Shown one piece after another: positions 30,837 through 38,617 of a stretch of DNA of 38,617 nucleotides. Position 1 is the first letter of the stretch; each line of letters begins with the position of its first letter. A program made the translations under genes and the position numbers. The stretch is from an uncultured Bacteroidales bacterium (GTDB lineage: Bacteria > Bacteroidota > Bacteroidia > Bacteroidales > Paludibacteraceae), in assembly GCA_902774995.1 (NCBI GenBank), contig CACYKR010000009.1:1489-40105 (forward strand). The letters are read 5' to 3'. The notes beneath the pieces are model-generated. The model ran no database searches. It was not told the DNA's origin and was given only the letters and a program-made list of their open reading frames with translations.

Positions 30837-33538
30837 GGCTGAATCACTAATTTCTTATTCTCTCCTTCTATGACCAGATACACGCCCGGTGCGGGTATCT
30901 TCTCCACCGCCATACCGGAGACGGTATAAATCCTTTCCGGGGCGGGTTGCTGTCCTACCTCCGGGATATACGGACAGGTCCGCATGGTCCGTGTCCGCCC
31001 CCGTTCGTCCGTATAGACCGCCGTCAGCACATATGCGGCTCCCGCGGTCAGTCCTTCCTGCCGGTAGAGATACGATTTGTTCTCTCCCGGTAATGCCGCC
31101 CCGTCCTGCCACCACTGGAAATCACGCAGCATCAGTCCGTAACCGCTGTAGGCGCCGGTATAGGCGGCCAGCGTGTTTCCCCATTTTTGGGTAAAGACCT
31201 TCAGCGGCGAGTAATACACATGTACGGCAATCTCCTGCGGGCCGGTGGAGATATGGTTCACCGTGTCGGTAAACACCACCTGCCATAGTGTGTCGCAGGG
31301 TCCTCCGTGGTAGTCCGTCTCAGCCGTCCCGCTGCCGTCCACCGGTACCGTCTCTCCGCGGAGGGTCATCACATGCGCCTCGCCTTCCGTCACCCGGTAG
31401 GCTACCTCAAGCCGCTCGTCCCCGTCGCACAGCGTGACCTCCGTCGTCAGCACCTCTACCTCCAGGGCGGGCTCCGGTTCGGGTTCCGGGTCAGGGTCAG
31501 GCTCCGGTTCCGGGTCAGGCCCCGGTCCGGGTTCGTCGCACACCTTCTCGTCAACGGTCACATGCACTGTCTCCGTGACGGGACAGACCGGGGCGAAAGA
31601 AAGGTTCTCCATCCGGAGTACGGCACCGCTGACGGTTCCGGCGGTCGTATGGAGGGTGATCTCCGTCCGTCCCCCGCGGGTGCCGGTCCAGCGGAAGGGA
31701 TAAGCGGCCGGCGTGGTACCCAGCCCTATAGCAGGGACGGTACCGGCCGTCTCGCCGTTGACAGCCACCTGCAGGTTCGGCTTGCGGTTCGTATTCTCCA
31801 CCGACAGCTCCGCTCTGAACTCATAGAGCTGTCCCGCCTCCGTCTCCGTCACGGCTTTCCATATCTGTTGCGGCGGCGCGGTGCATGTCACACGCACGCC
31901 GGTGGTATTGAGGAGGTTGAAGCCGTACCGCTCCACCGTCCGGGTGACGGTCTTTTCCTCCCCCTCGCAGATGAGGGAGTCCCTGCTTTCCTCACGGAGC
32001 ACGTGCAGGGCTATCTGCCGGCTGTCCTGTACCAGTTCGCAACCGCTCTTGCTCTTGGCGCTCACCTCCACATAACCCGCATGGGACAACTCCGCCGGGA
32101 TGGTGACCGTGGCACCCCGGACGACCGTGCCGTCCGCAAAAGTCCAGACGATGTCGGTATATCTCTCCGCCTCCTCCAGCTGCAGCTGCAACGCCTCGCC
32201 CTCTATGTAATAGGGCTTGCCGTTGGTGGCGGACAGCTGTTCCGTGTTATAATCCGAGAAATAGCCGTACGTGCATGTTCCTCCGCCTCCCCAGTCCAGC
32301 ACTCCCGCGTGAAACACCGTGCTGTCATTATGGATCTTCAGCAGTCCCGTACCGGCCTGCGGGGCCAGTTCCTTGATACAGTAGCTCCAGTCCGCCGCTC
32401 CGGGAACGGGTGTGAAATCCGAGGCGCGGAGTGTAGCCGCAGAACCGTTCACCGTGAAATAGTCGGCATAGTCGCTATGCACCAGCACCGCCACTTGCGG
32501 CCGGGCGGCAAACCGCGCTTTATAGACTACGGTGGACGAACCGGTACACTCCATTCTGGGCAGCTGCGTAGCTCCCAGCTCCCCTCCCACGCCGGTCAGC
32601 TGATAGACCACCAGCGGCCGGTCGGCCTGAATATAAGTTACGGTACCCGTCAGCGCGCATACCCGTGTCTGGCGGGTCTGGAGTACCGGTTGCGCCACGC
32701 CGTTAAGTGAGTAAGAAGTATTATCCTGCAAGGCGTATATATATAGGTTCTCCAGCTGCCCGCTATTCTTCACCGCGATGTACTCCGTGCCTGCCAGCCG
32801 GTCCGGCACCAGCTGGTCTCCCGCCAGGTCCTGGCCGGAAGCGGCTACGCTGTCGTCCGTGGAGTTGACGGCTACGGGCTGGCTGGCATGGATGACGGTA
32901 CCCGACAGATGATCGGCGGCACTGCTGCTTTTCGCCGCCACGGTATAGACCTCCCCCCGGTTCAGAGTGACCTGTATGGTGGTGCTGTTCGGATCATTGG
33001 CGGAGGGCACCGGCGTGAGGATATCCACGACGGTGTTGTCCTCCGTAGCCAGTATCTCGATGGAGGCGATACCGGCATGGGAGGTCGGAAGGCTGTTCTG
33101 CATGCCTGCGACGAAGTCCGTCCCCAAGGCGTTGTCGCCCTTGAGGGTATAGATCTCGCTGTTGGCGTTGGTCTGGGCGAAATAGACGGATATGTTCTCG
33201 TCCGCCTCGATGAGCAGGCCGTACGGCACTTTCTTCTTGTGCTCGGCGCGGTGGATGCCTATGTCGCTCAGCAGCACGTCGGCCGTGGCGTTGGCTCCGA
33301 GGGTGAGGGTGTACGGCGCGAACCAGTGCCAGTCACCGGGGTCGGTCACGCCGGGTTGGGAGATCACGATGGTAGCCGGACGGTCGTAGGTCGTGAAACA
33401 GAGTTTGCTGTGTTCCGGCGCCTGGCTGTTGTCGTGCTGAGGGGTGAGGTACGGGACGGCGAACCAGAACCGGGTGCCCGTCTGGGCACTCAGCAGCAGG
33501 GGGAACAACAGTCCTATGACCAACCACCTGTATCTCAT
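30833..33538 (-). CDS. IgGFc-binding-domain surface protein with C-terminal sorting-type domain, copy B
   Basis: This 901-residue secreted protein has a signal peptide (ending LLLSAQ) followed by GTRFWFAVPYLTP, the typical beginning of IgGFc_binding (PF17517-like) domains in Bacteroidetes. That region extends to about residue 430 with the repeated phrase QPVAVNSTDDSVAASGQDL. Ig/PKD-like segments follow, then a rigid acidic-proline linker of DP and EP dipeptides (about residues 668-690, bases 31470-31535). The C terminus has IYTVSGMAVEKIPAPGVYLV and ends KKLVIQP, the pattern of the second half of type IX (Por secretion) sorting domains. It is a paralog of the gene directly upstream, whose stop abuts its start (TGAATG). 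An adhesin-like or matrix role is likely; IgG binding itself should not be assumed. Confidence 0.78.
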   Translation of the reverse strand: MRYRWLVIGLLFPLLLSAQTGTRFWFAVPYLTPQHDNSQAPEHSKLCFTTYDRPATIVISQPGVTDPGDWHWFAPYTLTLGANATADVLLSDIGIHRAEHKKKVPYGLLIEADENISVYFAQTNANSEIYTLKGDNALGTDFVAGMQNSLPTSHAGIASIEILATEDNTVVDILTPVPSANDPNSTTIQVTLNRGEVYTVAAKSSSAADHLSGTVIHASQPVAVNSTDDSVAASGQDLAGDQLVPDRLAGTEYIAVKNSGQLENLYIYALQDNTSYSLNGVAQPVLQTRQTRVCALTGTVTYIQADRPLVVYQLTGVGGELGATQLPRMECTGSSTVVYKARFAARPQVAVLVHSDYADYFTVNGSAATLRASDFTPVPGAADWSYCIKELAPQAGTGLLKIHNDSTVFHAGVLDWGGGGTCTYGYFSDYNTEQLSATNGKPYYIEGEALQLQLEEAERYTDIVWTFADGTVVRGATVTIPAELSHAGYVEVSAKSKSGCELVQDSRQIALHVLREESRDSLICEGEEKTVTRTVERYGFNLLNTTGVRVTCTAPPQQIWKAVTETEAGQLYEFRAELSVENTNRKPNLQVAVNGETAGTVPAIGLGTTPAAYPFRWTGTRGGRTEITLHTTAGTVSGAVLRMENLSFAPVCPVTETVHVTVDEKVCDEPGPGPDPEPEPDPDPEPEPEPALEVEVLTTEVTLCDGDERLEVAYRVTEGEAHVMTLRGETVPVDGSGTAETDYHGGPCDTLWQVVFTDTVNHISTGPQEIAVHVYYSPLKVFTQKWGNTLAAYTGAYSGYGLMLRDFQWWQDGAALPGENKSYLYRQEGLTAGAAYVLTAVYTDERGRTRTMRTCPYIPEVGQQPAPERIYTVSGMAVEKIPAPGVYLVIEGENKKLVIQP
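31470..31535 (-). repeat. Asp-Pro / Glu-Pro dipeptide repeat
   Basis: This GC-rich run of GAACCG/GACCCT-type hexamers encodes alternating EP and DP (with a few GP) inside surface protein copy B. Such stretches act as stiff spacers, and the repeat could vary in length by slippage. Confidence 0.8.
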
Positions 33539-36500
33539 TCAGCGACGGATGACTTTGGTTGCTATTCCGTTCTTCAGTACGATATACAATCCCGGCGAAC
33601 GCACTTGCTGCACGGGCATGCCGGAGGAGGTATAGACGCTCTCCAGTCCGTCTCCCTCATAGTCGATATGGACCGGTGTATAGGGGCACGACCATAGCTG
33701 CGTGCCGTCCGCGAGGGTCAGCAGCACCGTATAACTGTCGCCGGGGGCGAACTCCTCCTCCACATAGATATACGACCGGTGTTCGTTCATGGCCACGCCG
33801 TTGCGGTACCACTCGTAGGAAGATACCACCAGACCGCCGTTGTTCAGGGTATTCTTGACCGCCAGTATATCGTTCCACCGTTGCGCGAAGATATCCGTGG
33901 AGAGGTTCACGGTCAGTTGGTACGGCATCTCCGTCACGCGTCCGCACGGGCTGTCGGTGAACCGCACGCAGCCGTTGTATTTCCCGGCAGGCAGTGTCTC
34001 CGCCATGTCGCCCGCTACCGGCAGGCCGGTGCCCTTGGCTATCATGGCTCCGTTGAGATAGAGTTGCCACTCCGCCATCTCCCCGCTGACGACGGTGGCG
34101 GGGACAGAGAGCTCTTTCCCGCCGCATATCTCCGCCGGGTCGTCTATTGCAAAGACAGCCGGGGTGTTGGCCTTCACCGTGATACGGTTGGTGCCGGTGC
34201 AGTTGCCGGACCTGACGGTGACGGTATAGACGCCTGGGGAGGCCACCTCGATGCTGCGGGTGGTGTCGCCGGTGCTCCACAGGTAGGCGTCGTACTCCAT
34301 CTCCGTACGCAGCCGCACCGCGCCGTCGCATAACAGGCTGTCGCCTTTGATCTGCGGTTGGAAATCCTCCTGCACGGTGACATAGACCGTCTCCGTGAGT
34401 GGCAGCCGCGGTACGAAAGCGATACTGTCTATCGTCACAGTCCGTCCCTCTTTGGGACTCTGAACGGTGATCCGGATGAGGGCATAATCGCTGTCGGCGT
34501 TCCAGCGGAACGTACCTTCCGCCCCTGCGGGCGGGTTGGGCACGGCGATGATGCCGGTGCTGCTGTTATTGACGCTGACGGTGATACGCGGGGGAGCCGC
34601 ATTGGCCTGCGGAGCCGAGAAACGGTAGTACAGATCGTAGTCCAGCCCCTGCGCGATATGTTCGTATCCGGCCATCCAAAGGATGGTACTGTCCGCGGCA
34701 TGCAGCGCGAAAGTGTCCGGCCCGGTCCATCCGATCACGTCCAGCCCCTCCACGAACTGCTCTATGACATAAGTGGCATCGGTCTCCAGAGGCTCGCCGT
34801 ACGTACGCTCCGTATGCGTCATCGGCACCCCGTCTTTGTACCACGTAAAGGGAGCCACGCCATCTGCGGTGATGACGGCGGAATCGCCTTTGCAGACCGC
34901 CATCCGGTGAACCGGAGAAGCCGAGAGCACGTTGATGGTGAAGGTATCGGGTATCATCTCGCATCCGTCTTTATGGGTACCCCAGACGATATATTGCCCG
35001 TTGTCCGCATCGGTCAGGTCGGTGATGACGGGAGCCGGGTCATTGAGTCCGAACTCGCCCCGGGGGCCGCTCCAGTGGATCTCGCTGTATATATCCGGCT
35101 CGCGCAGGGAGAAATAGATATCCTCGCCTGTGAAATAATAGTCGTGGTCGGTCTTGACACCTACCGTCAGTTTGCCGAAATTGGAGAAATAGCCATAGGA
35201 GAAAGCGCCTCCTCCTGAATCCAGTATCGCCAGATGGAAGACCCCTTTGCTGTTTCTGACCTGCACCCACGGCATGGAGACCGGTATCGTGACCGCCACG
35301 TCGGCGGCGTAGGCCCATTGGTCCATGCCCGGCACGGGGCTGAAGGACTCCTTCGGCAGGTCGAGAGGCGAGCCGTTGACCAGGAAGCTGTCGATACAGT
35401 CCATACGGGTCAGCACCGACACATGGATCGTGACGGTCGGCGCCGAGTTGCCTACGAAAGCCAGCACCGGCACATACGCCACTTCGGTGGAACCGGAGCA
35501 GCTCAGGCTCGGCAGGATCGTTCCGCCCAGCTCGCGGCCTTCGTCATTGGAGGTCAGCTGGAAACACACGAAAGGCGTAGCGTCCCTGGTATAGAAATAG
35601 TTTGCGGAGAGGTTGTTCAGTTTCACCTCCAACGGCTGATGGCCCGAGACGGTACCTACGAGTGTCTCGGTAGTGCCGTCCGTGGTATAGATCTCCGCGG
35701 GCGCGTCGATGGCGTAGAAATAGGCATACTCATGCCGGTTGTCGGCGGAGTTATTGGCGACTACGACATATCTGTCTCCCGCCAGGTCGGAGGGCACCAG
35801 CTGTTCGCCTACCAGGTCTTTGTCGCCCCAGTTGTTCATCGTGAAGTCGGTTGCGGAGTCGTCGGTGGAGTTCACGGCTACAGGTTTGTCCGCCGTGACG
35901 CGCGTCCCGCCCAAGAGTAATGCCGCCGGCGTGTCCGTTTGGCGGCTCTGCACCGCATAGCTCTCCCCTTTGTTGAGCGTCACACGGATGGTCGAGGCAG
36001 CTGCATCGACGTTGGTCGGCACATGGGTGACGATCTGCACATGCGTGTCATCCTCGGTAGCCACGACTTCCACCGAGGCGTGCGCCATCATGTCGGTATG
36101 GATGGCGTAAGCCTGGTCCGTACGGGGATCCTCGCTGTTGAGCAAGCCGCAGCGGTAGCGGTTCTGCATAGGTACCACGAAATCCGTTCCCAGGCCGTGG
36201 GAGCCCTTCAGCGTGTATATCTCGGCGTTGTCGTTCGCGGTTGTGAAATACGCGGATACCGGCACGGTGGAGGATATCAGGATTCCCCGCGGATGCACGA
36301 GGCCGTCGGCGGGAGTGGCTATGTCGTTGAGGTATGCGGACGGCTGACCTTCGAAGATACTGCCCAGAGGGAGGGTATAGACGGAGTGCGCCGCCACCGC
36401 TTTATTGCTCATCAGCGTACGGCCGGCCGCAGGAAGAGACACCGTGACATTGGCAGGCCGGTCGCAGGTCACGATATTCAGCGTGATCTGTTCGGCCTTG

Positions 36501-36607
36501 TGTTTGGGAGACAGGGCCGGTGCCGCGAACCAGAATTCGGTATCCACTTGCGCCCACGCACCCAGCGCGAGCACAAGCATACCTGCTATGGTCACTAATC
36601 TTTTCAT
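33539..36607 (-). CDS. IgGFc-binding-domain surface protein with C-terminal sorting-type domain, copy A
   Basis: This 1022-residue secreted protein has a signal peptide (ending LGAWAQ) and the same N-terminal start, VDTEFWFAAPALSPKH, as its paralog downstream. The IgGFc_binding-like region runs to about residue 480 and includes KPVAVNSTDDSATDF and the conserved GGGAFSYGYFSNF. Ig-like segments follow, one with YDAYLWSTGDTTRSIEVAS, a pattern common in surface repeats of gliding and PKD-type proteins. The C terminus reads VYTSSGMPVQQVRSPGLYIV and ends TKVIRR, matching the terminal part of a type IX sorting domain. It follows the partial repeat protein with a 4-bp overlap. It is probably a surface adhesin component, with details unknown. 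Confidence 0.78.
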   Translation of the reverse strand: MKRLVTIAGMLVLALGAWAQVDTEFWFAAPALSPKHKAEQITLNIVTCDRPANVTVSLPAAGRTLMSNKAVAAHSVYTLPLGSIFEGQPSAYLNDIATPADGLVHPRGILISSTVPVSAYFTTANDNAEIYTLKGSHGLGTDFVVPMQNRYRCGLLNSEDPRTDQAYAIHTDMMAHASVEVVATEDDTHVQIVTHVPTNVDAAASTIRVTLNKGESYAVQSRQTDTPAALLLGGTRVTADKPVAVNSTDDSATDFTMNNWGDKDLVGEQLVPSDLAGDRYVVVANNSADNRHEYAYFYAIDAPAEIYTTDGTTETLVGTVSGHQPLEVKLNNLSANYFYTRDATPFVCFQLTSNDEGRELGGTILPSLSCSGSTEVAYVPVLAFVGNSAPTVTIHVSVLTRMDCIDSFLVNGSPLDLPKESFSPVPGMDQWAYAADVAVTIPVSMPWVQVRNSKGVFHLAILDSGGGAFSYGYFSNFGKLTVGVKTDHDYYFTGEDIYFSLREPDIYSEIHWSGPRGEFGLNDPAPVITDLTDADNGQYIVWGTHKDGCEMIPDTFTINVLSASPVHRMAVCKGDSAVITADGVAPFTWYKDGVPMTHTERTYGEPLETDATYVIEQFVEGLDVIGWTGPDTFALHAADSTILWMAGYEHIAQGLDYDLYYRFSAPQANAAPPRITVSVNNSSTGIIAVPNPPAGAEGTFRWNADSDYALIRITVQSPKEGRTVTIDSIAFVPRLPLTETVYVTVQEDFQPQIKGDSLLCDGAVRLRTEMEYDAYLWSTGDTTRSIEVASPGVYTVTVRSGNCTGTNRITVKANTPAVFAIDDPAEICGGKELSVPATVVSGEMAEWQLYLNGAMIAKGTGLPVAGDMAETLPAGKYNGCVRFTDSPCGRVTEMPYQLTVNLSTDIFAQRWNDILAVKNTLNNGGLVVSSYEWYRNGVAMNEHRSYIYVEEEFAPGDSYTVLLTLADGTQLWSCPYTPVHIDYEGDGLESVYTSSGMPVQQVRSPGLYIVLKNGIATKVIRR

Positions 36608-38617
36608 TTAACCCATAATTTGCATGAATGACCGTTCTTGTCCCGGAGTATGTATATCTGCGTTCCCGGTGCAGCCGGTGCGTTCCGTACGTCCCGCATC
36701 GTCACGCCGCTCATCACCACCGTCCCGTCTATCGCATAGACCGTTACCGGTATCTCTCCGGCGATGACTTGCTCCAGACCGGTACCGGCGGCCTGCGGCG
36801 TCCAGAGATAGGGCTCGCTCAGGGGGCTGTCACGGAAAGCGGTACTGCCTTCCGCCGCCAGCGCCTGCAGATAGACCGTATATGTGAAACCGTCGATGAC
36901 GGACGCGCCTTTCTCTATCGTGCCTCCGTCCGTGACCAGCGGCTCGGCCACAAGCTCTTCGTCGGCGTCATAGACAAAAGCCTGATATGCGGCAGCGTCC
37001 GCCACGGCCTCGAAGCGGATCACGCCCGCATCGGAGATGGAGCGGATTACCGGCGCCTCCAGCCGCGGCAGCGATGCCGTACAGACAGACCCATAGACAT
37101 ATTGGAACGCGTATCCGCCCGCGTAGGAGGCTTTCTCCGTCTGATTGACCGTCACGTACCATTCCACATTGCCTTTGTACGTAATCACGTCACCCGCATA
37201 CACCGGTATCCCGTTGTTCTTGGGCGTGAGGATCATGGTGTCCTTGCGCTCGTAGTTGCCCTGTTTGTTGAAATAGTTCTGCAGCTTGACGCCATAGACA
37301 TACAGCATGTCCACCTGTATGCCTCCTCCGCGCCAGGTGGGGTGGTTCTCTCCGGAGAGCGAGAGGATGATCTGCCCCTCCGCGCCGGTCTCGATGGAAA
37401 GCAGGATACCTCCGTCGGCGGCGCTCACCTCGCTGCTGCACACCTCGCTCATCGGTATTTCCGCCCCCGAAGCCGCCACGTGCCACCCGTAGGCCTCCGA
37501 GGTAGCCGGTTGGAGGTCAGCGGCCTCGGCCGTCAGATAGACCAGATAGTCGCTCTCCACGAACGGCGCAAAGTCTATCGTACCGCCGTTGGTCACACCG
37601 GTCTGGCTATAGACCTTGAAATCGCCGCGGTAAACAGCTACGGAGTAACTCTCCGCGCCCTCCACCGGGTCGAAGGAGATGACCTTGCCCGTGATCGAAC
37701 GGATGACAGGAGCGTCCAGAGACGGACATTTGGCGCCGTAGGTGTATTCGAACGTGAAGTTGCCGAAACAGTTGCTGTTGGCGGCCGTCTTCCATTCCAC
37801 GGTGCCGGAGTTGTATTTGATCTTCGTACCCGGAGCGAGGGTCACGCCGTTTTTGAGACGCAGGATGAAAGCGGTGCTGTTATCGCCGTTGTAGGCGCGC
37901 TCGAAATAGGTGGAGGCGGGCACTCCGCCTGCGGTGAACTTGCCTAAGTTATTGTCGTTCATACCGTTGCCGCCGCGGAAGGCTGTTCCTTCGTCGCCGG
38001 TGATGGAGATCACCACATTGCCGTCGGCGTCGGTGGTCCAAGTAAGGAACGCCTGCGTGTTACCGCTGCCGATAGGCTCGGAGCAGTATTCGGAGGTGAT
38101 GGACGAGATGTCGTGTGCCACGGGTGTCCAGGTGACCGGGGCGGACAGCTCCGAGTTCAGCCACTCGCCGCTCCACCCCAGCGCTTGCAGGCGGACGGCA
38201 TAGCTGCCGGCGGAGTAGGACACGAAATCCAGCGTCCCGCCGTTCTCTATCATCTGGCTCTTGAGCAACGCGTCCCCCTGGTAGATATGAGCCATGTAGG
38301 CATCGGCGTTCGCCACCGCGGCGAAAGTCACCACGCCCGCCTCCGTCACGGAAGTGACAGACGGCGTAGCCAGACGGCTGCAGTTGTCGCCGTAGGAATA
38401 GCTGAACGCGTATTTGTTATGATAGACATTGCTGTTGGCCTCCGTCTTCCATTCGATATTCTTGCCGCTGATGAAGGTGATGCGGTCGCCGGCCTGCGGG
38501 CTCGTGGTGTTCTTCGGTTTCCAGCGGATCTCGGTGCGCTCGCTGTTCATCGATGCGTCGAAATAGTTACGCAGCAGCTCCGGTCCGGTCATGCTGCCGC
38601 TTTGGTAGAAGAAGCCG
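36604..38617 (-). CDS. Repeat-domain surface protein, 5' end outside the window (partial)
   Basis: At least 671 residues are visible, and the frame stays open to the window edge, so the true start lies beyond base 38617. An ATG at 38592 falls inside a domain and is not a credible start. The protein alternates an unrecognised domain (DX) with fibronectin-III-like domains: partial DX (38380-38617), DX (37726-38098), DX (37081-37460), each followed by a segment such as LDAPVIRSITGKVISFDPVE. Each DX ends in F-x-Y-x-YG-x-x-C, and the complete ones begin near a conserved Cys. The C terminus contains VYAIDGTVVMSG and ends IYILRDKNGHSCKLWVK, a type IX-like sorting domain. The same DX domain occurs in the first PUL protein. 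Function is unknown; a surface binding or structural role is likely. Confidence 0.75.
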   Translation of the reverse strand, partial: GFFYQSGSMTGPELLRNYFDASMNSERTEIRWKPKNTTSPQAGDRITFISGKNIEWKTEANSNVYHNKYAFSYSYGDNCSRLATPSVTSVTEAGVVTFAAVANADAYMAHIYQGDALLKSQMIENGGTLDFVSYSAGSYAVRLQALGWSGEWLNSELSAPVTWTPVAHDISSITSEYCSEPIGSGNTQAFLTWTTDADGNVVISITGDEGTAFRGGNGMNDNNLGKFTAGGVPASTYFERAYNGDNSTAFILRLKNGVTLAPGTKIKYNSGTVEWKTAANSNCFGNFTFEYTYGAKCPSLDAPVIRSITGKVISFDPVEGAESYSVAVYRGDFKVYSQTGVTNGGTIDFAPFVESDYLVYLTAEAADLQPATSEAYGWHVAASGAEIPMSEVCSSEVSAADGGILLSIETGAEGQIILSLSGENHPTWRGGGIQVDMLYVYGVKLQNYFNKQGNYERKDTMILTPKNNGIPVYAGDVITYKGNVEWYVTVNQTEKASYAGGYAFQYVYGSVCTASLPRLEAPVIRSISDAGVIRFEAVADAAAYQAFVYDADEELVAEPLVTDGGTIEKGASVIDGFTYTVYLQALAAEGSTAFRDSPLSEPYLWTPQAAGTGLEQVIAGEIPVTVYAIDGTVVMSGVTMRDVRNAPAAPGTQIYILRDKNGHSCKLWVK

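Noticed and set aside
31307..32710. A 467-codon open frame on the plus strand opposite surface protein copy B
   Set aside because: Low-complexity Arg/Gly/Leu-rich translation typical of the reverse strand of a GC-rich gene.
30833..36607. Literal antibody (IgG Fc) binding as the function of the two surface proteins
   Set aside because: The domain name comes from a mammalian protein, bacterial members are mostly uncharacterised, and nothing in the sequence proves Fc binding.
38590..38592. ATG at 38592 as the start of the last gene
   Set aside because: The frame continues upstream to the window edge, no signal peptide follows, and the position lies inside a DX repeat unit.

Overview
The window comes from the chromosome of a Bacteroidota organism, most likely a gut- or rumen-type Bacteroidales. 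The support is an adjacent SusC/SusD pair, many lipoprotein signal peptides in secreted glycanases, Bacteroidetes-type promoters (TTTG-like box, 20 nt, TAnnTTTG) and C-terminal tails of the type IX secretion kind. Apart from the first gene, every gene lies on the minus strand. No tRNA, rRNA, CRISPR array, transposase or phage gene was seen.

Layout. (1) 158-1807, plus strand: a secreted family PL1 pectate lyase, convergent with the rest. (2) 28469 down to 1823, minus strand: a 14-gene polysaccharide utilization locus (PUL) that looks like one transcript, with gene junctions from 71 bp overlap to 60 bp gap. In transcription order it encodes a 1042-residue multi-module glycan-binding protein, SusC, SusD, a surface glycan-binding lipoprotein, GH16, GH128, GH16, GH16, a GPH-family sugar symporter, a clan GH-Q beta-1,3-glucan phosphorylase (GH149/GH161-like), GH30, GH81, GH3 and an aldo/keto reductase. 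(3) 38617 down to 28689, minus strand: a second operon with a partial repeat-domain surface protein, two tandem IgGFc-binding-domain surface proteins, an OmpA-family protein and a small outer-membrane barrel.

How the PUL should work (inference from families): GH81, GH128 and three GH16 enzymes cut the beta-1,3-glucan backbone, GH30 removes beta-1,6 links, SusCD imports oligosaccharides, and periplasmic GH3 trims them. In parallel the GPH symporter would bring short oligosaccharides into the cytoplasm, where the phosphorylase releases glucose-1-phosphate. The target is most likely laminarin-like or fungal beta-1,3/1,6-glucan. No HTCS, SusR or sigma/anti-sigma regulator gene is present, but the only large minus-strand gap (28470-28688) holds a promoter, a perfect 16-bp palindrome and tandem direct repeats.

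The most unusual features are: (a) several families of short interspersed repeats that sit inside reading frames without breaking them, cluster at gene junctions and contribute signal-peptide cores, linkers, gene ends and probably translation start regions; (b) a 71-bp overlap in which the C-terminal tail of GH81 and the lipoprotein signal peptide of GH3 are read from the same DNA; (c) an unrecognised Cys-bracketed domain shared by the first PUL gene and the neighbouring surface operon; and (d) a strict split between lipoproteins without a C-terminal tail and signal-peptidase-I proteins with one.
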